Numbered from the stretch's first letter, positions 18,176 to 28,400 are shown. The stretch: 64,000 bases of DNA from Actinoplanes sandaracinus (GCF_030009775.1 NZ_JASCTH010000022.1:62001-126000); one strand, 5' to 3'. Made by a program: numbers and translations. Notes: generated from the sequence alone by a model not told the origin.

Positions 18176-19378
18176 ATGCCCGCACCCCGGACCGTGTACG
18201 ACGCCGTGCTGCACGCGGCCCGTGACGTCACGAAACTGGGCTGCGCGCTCGATGCCGAGATGCTCGGCACCGCGCTGCTCGGCAGTGTCTATTCGGTGGC
18301 CACCGACGACCGGGCCGAGGCGGTGCGCGACTTCGTGGGCCGGTTCCTGACCGCGACCACCCGCCCCGCCACCGCGGCCACCGCCACCATCCGCGAGGTC
18401 TTCGCCGCTCTGGTGCCCGACGCCGACGGCGCGGCCCGGGTGGGCCACGACAAGCAGGCGCCGTCCTGGGGCGCCCAGCTCGGCCGGGTCCGGCCGACCG
18501 GCTGTTGGGCGTACGGCGACGTGTACGGCGACCAGACGTCCTACCTGGTCACGTTCGCCTATGAGGACAGCTCCGGCGGCGGTCCGGACCACGCCGTGGT
18601 GGCCCTCGTCGACCACAACATCGGCATCACCAAGGATGTCTTCGTCGCCACCGACGCCGGGACCCTGCTCGCCCAGGTGCGGGAGATCTGCGCCGCCGAC
18701 GAGCTGACCTGGTTCCGCAGCGAGGACCCGGGCCGCCTGCGCGACGAGGTGGCCCGGCACCTGCAGGTCACCGACGAGCTCGGCGAGTTGCCGGCGGACG
18801 GTTCCCTCGCCACCGACCGGGCGCTGGCGTCGGCCCGGCTCGCCCTGCTTCCGTCGGTGACCACGCCGCCGCTCACCGAGCCGATCGGGTCGAACGACAA
18901 CGACCTGATCCGCGACTTCCTGGCCTCTCCCGAGGCGGCCCGCTTCGACCTGCCCACCGGCACGGCCGCCACGCCCGAGGCCGCGTCGATGGACTTCTGT
19001 GTGAGCCTGCTCCTCGACCACGCGGCGAGCCTGCCGGGGAGTGAGCCGCTGCGCTGGAGTCCCGCCGTGGCCGGCCTGTTCCTGCTCGACTGGGTGCATC
19101 GCCGGGCCGTCCTCGATCTGGACGACGCGGCCATGCTGCCACGGGTGGTGCGGGCCTGGTCGGCCTATGCGACCGTGCACCGCGGGCTGCCGGAGGCCGC
19201 CGTCCGGGAGACCGAGACCGCGGTGGAGGAGCTGATTCCGGAGTTCGCCCGGCTCTACACGAGCGGGGAGCGGCGCAGTCCGGCGACGGCGGCGGTGGCG
19301 CAGCTCATCGCCGAGGGCGTCGACCCCAGCGACACGGCGGCGATCGACGCCTGGCTGGAAGCCAACCGTGACGACTGA
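18176..19378 (+). CDS. Conserved actinobacterial protein of unknown function
   Basis: 400 residues, soluble, acidic, with strong coding bias. Recognisable stretches are GCWAYGDVYGDQTSYLVTFAY, VALVDHNIGITKDVF and VAGLFLLDWVHRRAVLDLDD. I know this type of protein as an uncharacterised actinobacterial family; no catalytic motif stands out. It follows the dynamin-like pair on the same strand but has its own leaderless promoter, so a shared function is only suggested by position. Confidence 0.7.
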   Translation: MPAPRTVYDAVLHAARDVTKLGCALDAEMLGTALLGSVYSVATDDRAEAVRDFVGRFLTATTRPATAATATIREVFAALVPDADGAARVGHDKQAPSWGAQLGRVRPTGCWAYGDVYGDQTSYLVTFAYEDSSGGGPDHAVVALVDHNIGITKDVFVATDAGTLLAQVREICAADELTWFRSEDPGRLRDEVARHLQVTDELGELPADGSLATDRALASARLALLPSVTTPPLTEPIGSNDNDLIRDFLASPEAARFDLPTGTAATPEAASMDFCVSLLLDHAASLPGSEPLRWSPAVAGLFLLDWVHRRAVLDLDDAAMLPRVVRAWSAYATVHRGLPEAAVRETETAVEELIPEFARLYTSGERRSPATAAVAQLIAEGVDPSDTAAIDAWLEANRDD

Positions 19379-19389
19379 CCGTCCCAGGG

Positions 19390-20610
19390 TCAGCGGCGGT
19401 TGATGTAACGGTCGTCGGCCCGGTGGCCGGCGTGGTGACGGCCCACCCGGGAACTGCGGTCGCGCGCGGCGCCGCCCTCGTCGGGGTGATTGGTGTGCTC
19501 CGCCCGGTGTGAACCGCGATAGGGGCGGTTCGCGAGCCGGGTCTCGTCGGAGTTGGAGTCGGTGAGCAGGCGCCGGACGGCGTTGAGGTTGCCGCCCGCG
19601 TAACTCTGCTCCAGGATGCGGGACGGGCGGATGTTGTAAGGGCGATCGGTCACCGCTGACCTCCGGCTGGATCGGGACCGGTCCGGGGACCGGCTGTCTG
19701 GGACGCTGGGACGGGCATGGCGCCGGGGCGGGTCACCGGCCGGGCGCGGCGCCGTGGCGGCGCGGTCCGGATGCCGCCGGCCGGGTCGCTCGGGCGGGGC
19801 GGCGGCGTTCTCACAGGTGCGTTTGCGTCGGTGGTCGGGCGGTACGGGATCACCCGGCCTATTCCGCTTATCCGAATTGTCGCGCTTATTGAGATCATCC
19901 GATCGGGAATCGCGCCGATCGGGATCATGAGAATCCGGGCCGCGCCGGCCCGCGTCATCCGGCTCATCGGGTGGAGAGTCGTGGTTTGGCCGATCATTTC
20001 CAGACCGGCTGGGTTCCCCGGGAACCGCCGGCAGGCCGGGAACGGCCGGAAAGTCACTCGGCAGCACCGGGTTCGGGATCCTGCCCTCCTCCGGGACGGC
20101 CGGCAGACCCGGCACGACGGGAAAGCGGCTCGGCTTCGGCCGGGCGGGCTTGACTCGGGGCACGGACTGCGGCTTCGAGCGCGGCGCGGCGGAACGCGAA
20201 GCCCCGGAACGCGGCGGCTCCCCCCGGTCCCGGGGCGGATCGGCCGGGCGGACTCCCCGGGGGAAGCCGGGCCTGGTACGCGTGCGAGACCCGTACCCCT
20301 GATCAGAAGCGGACGGTGAGGGCGGGGAAACCGGTGCCGCCCGGCTCGGTGTCGGCAGCACCGGCCCGGCAGCGGGGGGAGGGAGGAACGGCACTTCCAT
20401 CGCCCCGGACCGGTCGTCTCCGGTGATCTGGCCGGACCCGGTGCTGAGGACGGCGAGGGTCGGCACCGAGGCCAGCCCGACGAGCAGGGCGACGGTCAGC
20501 ACATAGCGCCGAGTCGGGCCGGAGAAGCCCAGGTCCTCGCGGTACACCCCGTTCAGGCGCTTGCGCAGCACCTTGGGCGGTGGCGCGAAGTCGTCGGGCA
20601 GGTGCGGCAC
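19390..20610 (-). CDS. Single-span membrane protein with long Pro/Arg-rich tail
   Basis: 406 residues. A basic cytosolic N-terminus (VPHLPDDFAPPPKVLRKRLN) is followed by one helix (YVLTVALLVGLASVPTLAVL) and then about 330 residues of low-complexity Pro/Arg/Asp/Ser sequence, presumably extracytoplasmic. The GTG start is chosen because GGGGGGA lies seven bases before it; the frame stays open twelve codons further upstream without a ribosome site. Base composition of the tail (19800-20050) is visibly less GC-rich than neighbours. No homologous domain is recognised, and part of the tail could be eroded sequence. Confidence 0.5.
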   Translation of the reverse strand: MPHLPDDFAPPPKVLRKRLNGVYREDLGFSGPTRRYVLTVALLVGLASVPTLAVLSTGSGQITGDDRSGAMEVPFLPPPAAGPVLPTPSRAAPVSPPSPSASDQGYGSRTRTRPGFPRGVRPADPPRDRGEPPRSGASRSAAPRSKPQSVPRVKPARPKPSRFPVVPGLPAVPEEGRIPNPVLPSDFPAVPGLPAVPGEPSRSGNDRPNHDSPPDEPDDAGRRGPDSHDPDRRDSRSDDLNKRDNSDKRNRPGDPVPPDHRRKRTCENAAAPPERPGRRHPDRAATAPRPAGDPPRRHARPSVPDSRSPDRSRSSRRSAVTDRPYNIRPSRILEQSYAGGNLNAVRRLLTDSNSDETRLANRPYRGSHRAEHTNHPDEGGAARDRSSRVGRHHAGHRADDRYINRR

Positions 20611-21008
20611 GCGAGAGTCCCCCCACAAGAAAAGATCAACTTGCATCAGTCCCGGTCATTGGGGATGAACGACGCATGTCGCATTCGGCAGCGGTCACGC
20701 AAGGGCCATACGTACAAAGTGACCGAACAAAAGTTGCTAATAGGACAAATGCCCTCGACGATATGCAGCAAGAAATCTGGATTCGTGATCCACGCGGGCT
20801 GTAATGAGGGTCACTCTCTCTGTCAGGATGGGGGCGATGGCACCGCCGCTGTCGTCTCGCCACCAAGCGGGGCCACGACGGTCCGTCCCGGCAGGCGCCG
20901 GAGCATGCCGCGCGGCAACCCCCACCCGGGCCAGGCGCGGCTCCCAGAGGACAGCCGCGTGGCCGGGAGACACCCGCCGCGGGCGCAACGAGGAAACAGG
21001 AGACACGG
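20611..21008. other. Divergent promoter region between the Pro/Arg-rich gene and the bkd operon
   Basis: About 400 bases without a supported gene. The part at 20630-20810 is AT-richer than average and should carry both promoters. From 20810 on, the sequence is a GC-rich leader of the bkd operon. No riboswitch or terminator was recognised. Confidence 0.4.
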
Positions 21009-22148
21009 ATGGCGAAAGGCGAGAGCGTGCCCGGGTCGGACATCCCGGCCGGCGGCTTCGTCCAACTGCTGACCCCCGACGGAGAACGCATCGACAGCGT
21101 CACCACCGCTGACGGGGCGACGTACTCTGTCGACTTCACCGACGAGGAATACCGCGGTCTCTACCGGGATCTGGTCACCGTCCGCCGTCTCGACACCGAG
21201 GCGACCGCCCTGCAGCGGCAGGGTGAGCTGGGCATCTGGGCGAGCCTGCTCGGGCAGGAAGCGGCTCAGGTCGGCTCCGGCCGGGCGCTGCGGTCACAGG
21301 ACATGGCCTTCCCGACCTACCGGGAGCACGGCGTCCTCTACTGCCGCGGGATCGACCCGATCATGCCGTTCGGCCTGTTCCGCGGCGTCGACCAGGGCGG
21401 CTGGGACCCGAACGAGTTCAAGTTCAACACCTACACGATCGTGATCGGCTCGCAGACGCTGCACGCGACCGGCTACGCCATGGGCGTCACCATGGACGGC
21501 AAGACCGGCTCCCCCGACGGCGAGGCCGTGATCGCCTACTTCGGCGACGGCGCGACCAGCCAGGGCGAGGTCAACGAGTCGTTCGTGTGGTCGGGTGTCT
21601 TCAACGCCCCGATCGTCTTCTTCTGCCAGAACAACCAGTACGCGATCTCCGAGCCCCTGGAGCGGCAGACCCGCGTCCCGCTCTACCAGCGCGCCGGTGG
21701 CTACGGCTTCCCCGGCATCCGGGTGGACGGCAACGACGTGCTGGCGACATACGCGGTGACCCGGGCCGCGCTGGACAACGCGCGCAACGGTCAGGGCCCG
21801 ACGCTGATCGAGGCGTACACGTACCGGATGGGCGCGCACACCAGCTCCGACGACCCCACCCGCTACCGCAACGCCGGTGAGGTCGAGGCGTGGAAGGCCA
21901 AGGACCCGATCAGCCGCCTCAAGGCGTTCCTCACCAAGCAGAAGGTCGCCAAGAAGGACTTCTTCACCGAGGTCGACGAAGACGCCAACAAGCAGGCCCT
22001 CGCCCTGCGTGAACGGGTGCTGGCGATGCCTGATCCACAACCGGTGACACTCTTCGACAACGTCTATCCGAACGGGTCGCCCGAGATCGACGCGCAGCGC
22101 AAGGCGTTCATCGAGTACCAGGCCTCCTTCGAGGGGAGTGGGCACTGA
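21009..22148 (+). CDS. bkdA: Branched-chain 2-oxoacid dehydrogenase E1 alpha subunit
   Basis: 379 residues with the thiamine-diphosphate fold of E1alpha. The cofactor motif runs from FGDGATSQGEVNES to FFCQNNQYAIS (GDG...NN), and the phosphorylation-loop-like region RMGAHTSSDDPTRYR is present. With the E1beta and E2 genes downstream it forms the complex that oxidatively decarboxylates branched-chain 2-oxoacids to acyl-CoAs, the primers of iso and anteiso fatty acids. A pyruvate-specific E1 is possible from sequence alone. An E3 gene is not in the window. The downstream gene overlaps by one base. Confidence 0.88.
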   Translation: MAKGESVPGSDIPAGGFVQLLTPDGERIDSVTTADGATYSVDFTDEEYRGLYRDLVTVRRLDTEATALQRQGELGIWASLLGQEAAQVGSGRALRSQDMAFPTYREHGVLYCRGIDPIMPFGLFRGVDQGGWDPNEFKFNTYTIVIGSQTLHATGYAMGVTMDGKTGSPDGEAVIAYFGDGATSQGEVNESFVWSGVFNAPIVFFCQNNQYAISEPLERQTRVPLYQRAGGYGFPGIRVDGNDVLATYAVTRAALDNARNGQGPTLIEAYTYRMGAHTSSDDPTRYRNAGEVEAWKAKDPISRLKAFLTKQKVAKKDFFTEVDEDANKQALALRERVLAMPDPQPVTLFDNVYPNGSPEIDAQRKAFIEYQASFEGSGH

Positions 22149-23134
22149 TGTCCGAGATCATCACCCTGGGCAAGGCCCTCAACCACGGCCTGCGCCGCGC
22201 CATGGAGAACGACCCCAAGGTCGTCATCATGGGCGAGGACGTCGGCAAGCTCGGCGGCGTCTTCCGGATCACCGACGCACTGCAGAAGGACTTCGGCGAG
22301 AACCGGGTCATCGACACCCCGCTGGCCGAGGCCGGCATCGTCGGCACCGCGGTCGGCCTGGCCATCCGCGGGTTCCGGCCGGTCTGCGAGATCCAGTTCG
22401 ACGGGTTCGTGTTCCCCGCGTACAACCAGATCGTCGCCCAGGTGGCGAAGATGCACTACCGCTCCAAGGGCAAGGTCCGGCTGCCGATCGTCATCCGGAT
22501 CCCCTACGGCGGCGGCATCGGCGCGGTCGAGCACCACTCCGAGTCCCCGGAGGCGTACTTCGCGCACACTCCCGGTCTCAAGGTCGTGACCTGCTCGAAC
22601 CCGGCGGACGCGTTCAGCATGATCCAGCAGGCGATCGCCTCGGACGACCCGGTGGTCTTCTTCGAGCCGAAGCGGCGTTACTGGGAGAAGGGGGAGGTCG
22701 ATCTCAGCGCGCCGCTGAGCGGCGCTTTCCCGCTGCACGCGGCACGGGTGGCCCGGCCGGGGTCGGACGCCACACTGCTGGCCTACGGCCCGATGGTGCG
22801 GGTGGCGCTCGACGCCGCCACGGCCGCCGCCGAGGACGGCCGCGAACTCGAGGTCATCGACCTGCGCACGCTCTCCCCCGTCGACTACCCGGTGATCTTC
22901 GAGTCGGTCCGGCGGACCGGTCGCGCGGTCGTCGTCCACGAGGCCCCGGGCAACCTGGGCATGGGCTCCGAACTGGCCGCCCGGATCACCGAGGAGTGCT
23001 TCTACTCGCTGGAGGCGCCGGTGCTGCGGGTGACCGGCTACGACATCCCGTACCCGGCGGCCCGCGTGGAGGAGGAGTACCTCCCCGATCTCGACCGGGT
23101 GCTGGACACCGTCGACCGTTCGTTCGGCTGGTGA
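22148..23134 (+). CDS. bkdB: Branched-chain 2-oxoacid dehydrogenase E1 beta subunit
   Basis: 328 residues. It has the transketolase pyrimidine-binding domain (MGEDVGKLGGVFRIT, DTPLAEAGIVGTAVGLAIRG) and the C-terminal transketolase domain (LLAYGPMVRVALDAA, VIDLRTLSPVDY). It pairs with the alpha subunit to complete the E1 active site. Its ATG overlaps the bkdA stop (TGATG), and the next gene begins within a few bases of its stop. Confidence 0.9.
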   Translation: MSEIITLGKALNHGLRRAMENDPKVVIMGEDVGKLGGVFRITDALQKDFGENRVIDTPLAEAGIVGTAVGLAIRGFRPVCEIQFDGFVFPAYNQIVAQVAKMHYRSKGKVRLPIVIRIPYGGGIGAVEHHSESPEAYFAHTPGLKVVTCSNPADAFSMIQQAIASDDPVVFFEPKRRYWEKGEVDLSAPLSGAFPLHAARVARPGSDATLLAYGPMVRVALDAATAAAEDGRELEVIDLRTLSPVDYPVIFESVRRTGRAVVVHEAPGNLGMGSELAARITEECFYSLEAPVLRVTGYDIPYPAARVEEEYLPDLDRVLDTVDRSFGW

Positions 23135-23139
23135 CCCCG

Positions 23140-24642
23140 ATGTCCCGGATCAAGGAATTCAACCTGCCCGACCTCGGCGAAGGACTCACCGAGGGCGAGA
23201 TCCTGGCCTGGCTGGTCAAGGTCGGCGACACGATCGAGCTGAACCAGCCGATCGTCGAGGTGGAGACCGCGAAGGCGGCCGTCGAGATCCCCGCGAAGTG
23301 GGGCGGCGTCGTCACCCGGATCTTCCACGAGGCCGGCACGGTGGTCGAGGTCGGCATGCCGATCATCGCGATCGACACCGACCCCTCCGCGGGCCCGGCC
23401 GGCCCTTCCGACACCCCCGGCGACGGCACGTCCGCCGACCCCGAGGCCGGCCTCATCGGCGGCCCGGCCCCCGGCGGGCGCACGGCGATCCTCGTCGGTT
23501 ACGGCCCGAAGACCACCACCGCCAAACGACGGGCACGCATCGGTACGCCGTCCGCGTCCCCGACCGCGGCCACGCCGACCCCGCCTCCGGCGGCTGCCGC
23601 CGGAAGCCCGGCCGCACCCGTGGCAGTGGTCCCGGCGCCCGTGGCCCAGCCCGTCGCGCCGCCGGCCCCGGTCTCCCCGGAGCCGGTCCTCGCCTCTCCG
23701 GAGCCCGCTCTCCTCTCCCCGGCGCCCGCCGGGCGGACGGGCCCGGTCCTGGCCAAGCCCCCGGTTCGGAAACTGGCCCGGGACCTCGGCGTCGACCTCG
23801 CGGCGATCACCGGGACCGGCCCGATGGGGTCGGTGACGCGTGAGGACGTACAACGGGCTGCCGAAGGTCTTGCCGCCGAAGGCACCGCACAGACCGTGAC
23901 CGTTGAGCGGACCCCGGCCACCACGGTCCTCGACGGGTCCCGCGAGCAGCGCATCCCGGTCAAGGGGGTGCGGAAGCTGACAGCCGAGAACATGGTCGCG
24001 TCGGCGTTCACCGCGCCGCACGTCACCGAGTTCCTGACGGTGGACGTGACCCGGTCGATGAAGGTCCTGGAGAAGCTGAAGGCCCGGCCCGAGTTCGCCG
24101 AGACGCGGATCTCGCCGTTGCTGCTGGTGGCGAAGGCGGTGCTGCTCGCGGTCAAGCGGAACCCGATGGTCAACTCCACCTGGTCCGGGTCGACCGGCGA
24201 GATCGTGGTCAAGGACTACGTGAACCTCGGCATCGCCGCCGCCACCCAGCGTGGGCTGATCGTCCCGAACGTCAAGGACGCCGGCCGCCTCACTCTGCGG
24301 GAACTGGCCGAGGCGCTGAACACACTGGTGCTGACGGCAAAGTCCGGGAAGACCCCGCCGTCGGACATGACCGGCGGCACGCTCTCGATCACGAACGTGG
24401 GCGTGTTCGGCATCGACACCGGCACGCCAATCCTGCCTCCCGGCGAGTCGGCGATCCTGGCGTTCGGAGCGATCCGGCCGACGCCGTGGGTGCACAAGGG
24501 CAAGATCAAGGTGCGCCAGGTCACGACTCTGGGGCTCTCCTTCGATCACCGGATCATCGACGGCGAGCTGGGCTCGCGGTTCCTGCGTGATGTGGGCACC
24601 TTCCTTGAGGACCCGGAGGCGGCGATGCTCAGCTGGACCTAA
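23140..24642 (+). CDS. bkdC: Dihydrolipoamide acyltransferase (E2) of the branched-chain complex
   Basis: 500 residues. N-terminal lipoyl domain with the lysine in VETAKAAVEIP; a Pro/Ala-rich linker (about 85-200); peripheral-subunit-binding domain VRKLARDLGVDLAAITGTGP; C-terminal acyltransferase domain ending with the active-site motif SFDHRIIDGELG (HxxxDG). E2 transfers the acyl group to CoA. Start: the ATG at 23140 has GGTGA six bases before it; a GTG at 23131 overlapping the bkdB stop is the alternative. Third gene of the operon. Confidence 0.9.
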   Translation: MSRIKEFNLPDLGEGLTEGEILAWLVKVGDTIELNQPIVEVETAKAAVEIPAKWGGVVTRIFHEAGTVVEVGMPIIAIDTDPSAGPAGPSDTPGDGTSADPEAGLIGGPAPGGRTAILVGYGPKTTTAKRRARIGTPSASPTAATPTPPPAAAAGSPAAPVAVVPAPVAQPVAPPAPVSPEPVLASPEPALLSPAPAGRTGPVLAKPPVRKLARDLGVDLAAITGTGPMGSVTREDVQRAAEGLAAEGTAQTVTVERTPATTVLDGSREQRIPVKGVRKLTAENMVASAFTAPHVTEFLTVDVTRSMKVLEKLKARPEFAETRISPLLLVAKAVLLAVKRNPMVNSTWSGSTGEIVVKDYVNLGIAAATQRGLIVPNVKDAGRLTLRELAEALNTLVLTAKSGKTPPSDMTGGTLSITNVGVFGIDTGTPILPPGESAILAFGAIRPTPWVHKGKIKVRQVTTLGLSFDHRIIDGELGSRFLRDVGTFLEDPEAAMLSWT

Positions 24643-24720
24643 GGTCGTTCGGCCCCGCTCGGTGACGGACTTTCGATCCTTAGGTAGATGACCCAGCTCA
24701 CCCTCTAATTCCTTGGCAGT

Positions 24721-24758
24721 GTCCCGTTGTCGGCGGATACTTGAGCAGACAACGGGAC
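24721..24758 (+). promoter_or_regulatory. Perfect inverted repeat in the leader of a small gene
   Basis: GTCCCGTTGTC and its exact complement are separated by 16 bases, about 85 bases before the ATG of the 46-residue gene. It could be a terminator stem of the bkd operon without T-run, an operator, or a 5' leader hairpin. Confidence 0.45.
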
Positions 24759-24841
24759 GCGCGCCGAGGGAGTCCGCCACAAGCGGTCCGGCGACGCTCG
24801 TCATAGCGATACCGGTCACCGCCGGGGAAGTGAGCACTGCC

Positions 24842-24982
24842 ATGAACTTGATCGACCGCATTCGTCACCAGCGGATGATCAGTCGTCAGAACCGGGCCAT
24901 CGAGCGCGCCATCGCGGCGGCGCCCACCCAGGCCATGCGCGACGAGATCGCCGTCATCACCCAGCGGCGCTGGACCAACTGA
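24842..24982 (+). CDS. Small basic protein, 46 residues
   Basis: MNLIDRIRHQRMISRQNRAI... is a short, highly charged, helix-prone protein with many Arg/Gln and a terminal RRWTN. The frame is consistent with GC-rich coding bias and a strong terminator follows about 40 bases after the stop. GGGGAAG lies upstream, somewhat far from the ATG. I recall similar short proteins in related genomes but no known role. Confidence 0.55.
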   Translation: MNLIDRIRHQRMISRQNRAIERAIAAAPTQAMRDEIAVITQRRWTN

Positions 24983-25020
24983 GGTCCGCGACCCGCATTC
25001 AGGGTCGCCACAACGACGTA

Positions 25021-25051
25021 AAGCCCGCCCGATCATTCGGGCGGGCTTTTT
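25021..25051 (+). terminator. Rho-independent terminator
   Basis: AAGCCCGCCCGA and its complement form a 12-bp stem with loop TCAT, followed by a run of five T. It ends the small gene at 24842-24982. Confidence 0.9.
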
Positions 25052-25235
25052 CGTGCCACAACTTTTTCGTGCCGAGACCCGGACGTCCCGTGTCGCCGCA
25101 CGCCCTCTCCGCGTGTCACGGCGCGCCCGTCCTCGTGTCGCACCCCACCCTCTGCGTGTCGCAAGCCACCTCTTCGTGTCGCCACCCGCGCTGTGCGTGC
25201 TGTAAGCCACCTCTTCGTGTCATGACCCACTCTCG
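25052..25235. repeat. Degenerate tandem array, nine units of about 21 bp
   Basis: The anchor CGTG recurs at 25052, 25068, 25089, 25112, 25134, 25155, 25175, 25196 and 25216, i.e. steps of 16, 21, 23, 22, 21, 20, 21 and 20. The best units read CGTGTCGCAAGCCACCTCTT or close to it. Unit length is not a multiple of three and there are no unique spacers, so it is neither a coding repeat nor a CRISPR array. It fills the space between a terminator and the leader of the large gene at 25482. Confidence 0.7.
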
Positions 25236-25481
25236 AAGATCGGCAGGAAGCCCCCGTGGGACGTACACCGGGATTCCTCCCGCCGCGCCCGCCCGGTACC
25301 GTGGGCACGGTCCCCAACCCGGCACGGCCGGTCGGCGCGGGTGACCGGGGCAGAGACGGCGACAGGCGTCCCGGCCCCAGCACGGCCAGGCCGGAAAGCT
25401 GGCACGGCCCTCAGGCGGAAGAACGCCGACGGGGCCGCGTCCGTGCAAAGCTGGCACGGTCGCATCGATGAGGAGGCGCGT

Positions 25482-28400
25482 ATGACGTCCGAGGGGCAGC
25501 ACGCCGGTCAGCCGGCCGAGGCCACGTCGGGCGGACCCACGTCGGGCGGGTTCCCGCACGACCCCGACGCACAGCGGATCGCGGGCCGGGCATCGGCCCA
25601 GTCCCCCGCAGAGGGCTTCCCCAACTCGTACGGTCCACCCCCGGCCGCCACTCCTGGCGGGGGCTCACCGTTCGTCGTGCCCGCCGTCTCCACTTTCGGC
25701 GCGGGCTCCAACCCCGCCGGCACGCCGTACGGCTCGGCTCGTGCGCCACAGACCGAAGGCGACCTTCCGCAGCGTGGCAACGCCTCGCCGTATGGTTCGG
25801 TCGCACCCGAGACCGCCGGCACGGCATCGCCCTACGGCCCGGTCTCCTCGCCGGAGTATGGCCAGCCCGGCACCCCACCACCGCCCTACGGCTCCGTCCA
25901 GCCCTCCGGCGCCGCGTCCGTGCCGGCACCCGGCCCGTTCGACGCCGCGCCCGCGCAGCCGGCCTGGGCCCCGCCCGGCTTCCCGGCCGAACCAACCGCT
26001 CCGGCCACCTCCGACCCGGCCGCGCCGTCGCCGTTCGGACCGGCCGGATTCCCGCCGCCACCCAGCCGCCAGGCCGCCTCGGCCGCGGCGCCACCGCCGG
26101 CTCCCGCCGCCCCGGACAACCCGGTGAGCGCGAACCTCAGCCCGAGCGGCCTGCCGACCCGTACCCCCGGCGCCACCGCACCCGAGGACGGTGGCCTCGG
26201 CCGCTCGTTCTCCGCCTTCGGCGACCAGCCGGTCCGGGTTCCCGGCGCCAGCCTCTCCGACCTGCCCGACAGCTCTGCCCCGGGCGCGTTCAACGCCGCT
26301 CCGGGCGGGTTCTCCGGCGGCTCCGGCACGTCCTCGGCCGCCCCGGGTGGGTTCTCCGGCCAGGGCACGTCCTCGGCCGCCTTCTCCGCCGGCCCGGCGC
26401 AGAACAGCTGGATGCGGGAGAACGCCCGCACCACCGATTCTCCCGCCGACCAGGGCCCTCCGCCCGCGGCCAGCAACACCTTCCCGTCCCGTCGGGGCGA
26501 GGGCGGCGGCTTCCCGCTGCGCGCCCCGGCCGGCCCGGCCGCCGACAGTTCGTCGGGCGCCCAGCCCGGACCCGGCCTGCCGGTCCGCGGCCAGCAGCCG
26601 TTCGGCGCGGGATCGTTCCCGCCCGCGGCGAAGGCCTCCGACGAGCCGTCCACGCCCTCCGGCTATCCGCAGCGCGTGCCCGGTGCGGCGCTGTCCTCCG
26701 GTGGCGCGCTGCCGCCGTCCACGCCGGCCCCGGGCGACACGCCGGGCCTCGGTGGTCCCGACTCGCGTGACTCGTTCGGCGGTCTCGACTCGCCCGGCAC
26801 GCACGGTGCTCCCGACGCGCGTGACCCGCTTGGCGGTTTCGGCTCCCGCGATCCGCTCGGCGGGCTTGAGCCGCGTGGCCCGCTCGGCGGACCCGAATCA
26901 CAGGGATCGGTGCCGTCAGTGGAACAACAGGAAGCTCCGTCCTCGGTTCCCCAGCCGCGTGACCCGGTCGCGAAACCCGCGGTCGGTTCGGCACGGCCGG
27001 TGACAGCCAGCGCGTCGGTGCCCGGCGTTCGCGTCACCCCGCCCGAAGCCGCCGACCTGCCGCAGGCCTCTGCGCCGCCGCAGGCCCGGGTCTACGGCCG
27101 TCCGGCGGCCACGCCGGCCCACGAGGAGCCGGAAGAGGGTTCGGCACGCTCCGACGAGGCAGCCTCCGGCGGCTTCGGCACGTCGTTCTCCGCCGGCCAG
27201 CCCAGCGGTCTGCCCCAGCGGGGCGAGGGCGGTCCGGCATCGCCGTCCGGCGGCTTCTCACCTCCGGCGCCGCCCTCACCGCCCAGCGGATTCGCGCCGG
27301 CGCCGACGTCACCGTTCGGCGGACTGCCGCAGCAGGGCGACCACGGCTCGGCAGCGCCGTTCGGCAGCCAGCCGGAGCAGAACGACTACGCCTCGCCGTC
27401 CTCATTCGGCAACCGGCCCGAACAGGGCGACCACGGCTCGGCAGCGCCGTTCGGCAGCCAGCCGGAGCAGAACGACTACGCCTCGCCGTCCCCGTTCGGC
27501 AACCGGCCCGAACAGGGCGACCACGGCTCGGCGGCGCCGTTCAGTCCCGGGCAACCCGACGGATTCCCGCAGGGTGACAGAGCTTCGGGCTCGCCGTACG
27601 GCACCAGCCAGTCCGGCGGATTCCCGCAGAGCGACGGAGCTTCGGGCTCGCCGTACGGCACCAGCCAGCCTGGCGGATTCCCGCAGAGCGACGGAGCTTC
27701 GGACTCTCCCTACGGCACCAGCCAGCCTGGCGGATTCCCGCAGAGCGACGGAGCTTCGGACTCTCCCTACGGCACCAGCCAGCCTGGCGGATTCCCGCGG
27801 GATGACAATGCCTCGTCGCCGTACGGCACCGCCCCGTCGAGCGGGTTCCCGCATCAGGGTGACAGCCCGTCCGGCGGTTTCGCACCGGCTCCGACCTCGC
27901 CGTTCGGCGGCCAGTTCGGCGGACAGCCGCAGCAGGACGAGAGTCCGTCCGGCGGTTTCGGCCTGCCGAGGCGAGGCGAGGCCGGCTCCGGATTCCCCCC
28001 ATCGGGGGAAAACCCGTCCGGTGGATTCGGTCTTCCGCAGCGTGGCGCCGACGATCGTGGCGGTCCCGGCGGCATGACGTCGTTCCCCGGAGGCCCGCAG
28101 TCCGACGACGAGTCGCCGTCGGGTGGTTTCACGCCCGATCGCGGCGAGGGTATGGCCTCCGCTTTCGGCTCCACCCCGTTCTCGGGCGCATCGCGTGACG
28201 ATGATCGTTTCCAGCCTCCGGCCGGCGAGGTTCCCGGCACTCCCGGGGTCGCTCCGCAATCGCCGGCGCGGGCGACCGCCCGGGCGACGGCCAGTGCACG
28301 AGTGACTCCGCCGGAGACGCCGCCGGGTGGCGGATCGCCGTTCGCGATGCCGGGTTCCCCGCAGTTCCCGGACAACGGCACTCCGAGCGGCCCGCCGTTC

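Noticed and set aside
16136-19180. A 1014-codon minus-strand frame
   Set aside because: His/Arg/Gly-rich antisense shadow of the dynamin-like gene and its neighbour, whose own motifs are clear on the plus strand.
25052-25235. Considered as a CRISPR array
   Set aside because: Units of 20-23 bp follow each other without spacers and are degenerate; no cas genes are present.
27331-27800. Considered as a minisatellite or CRISPR-like locus
   Set aside because: Periods of 90 and 57 bp are multiples of three and lie in a continuous reading frame with coding bias.
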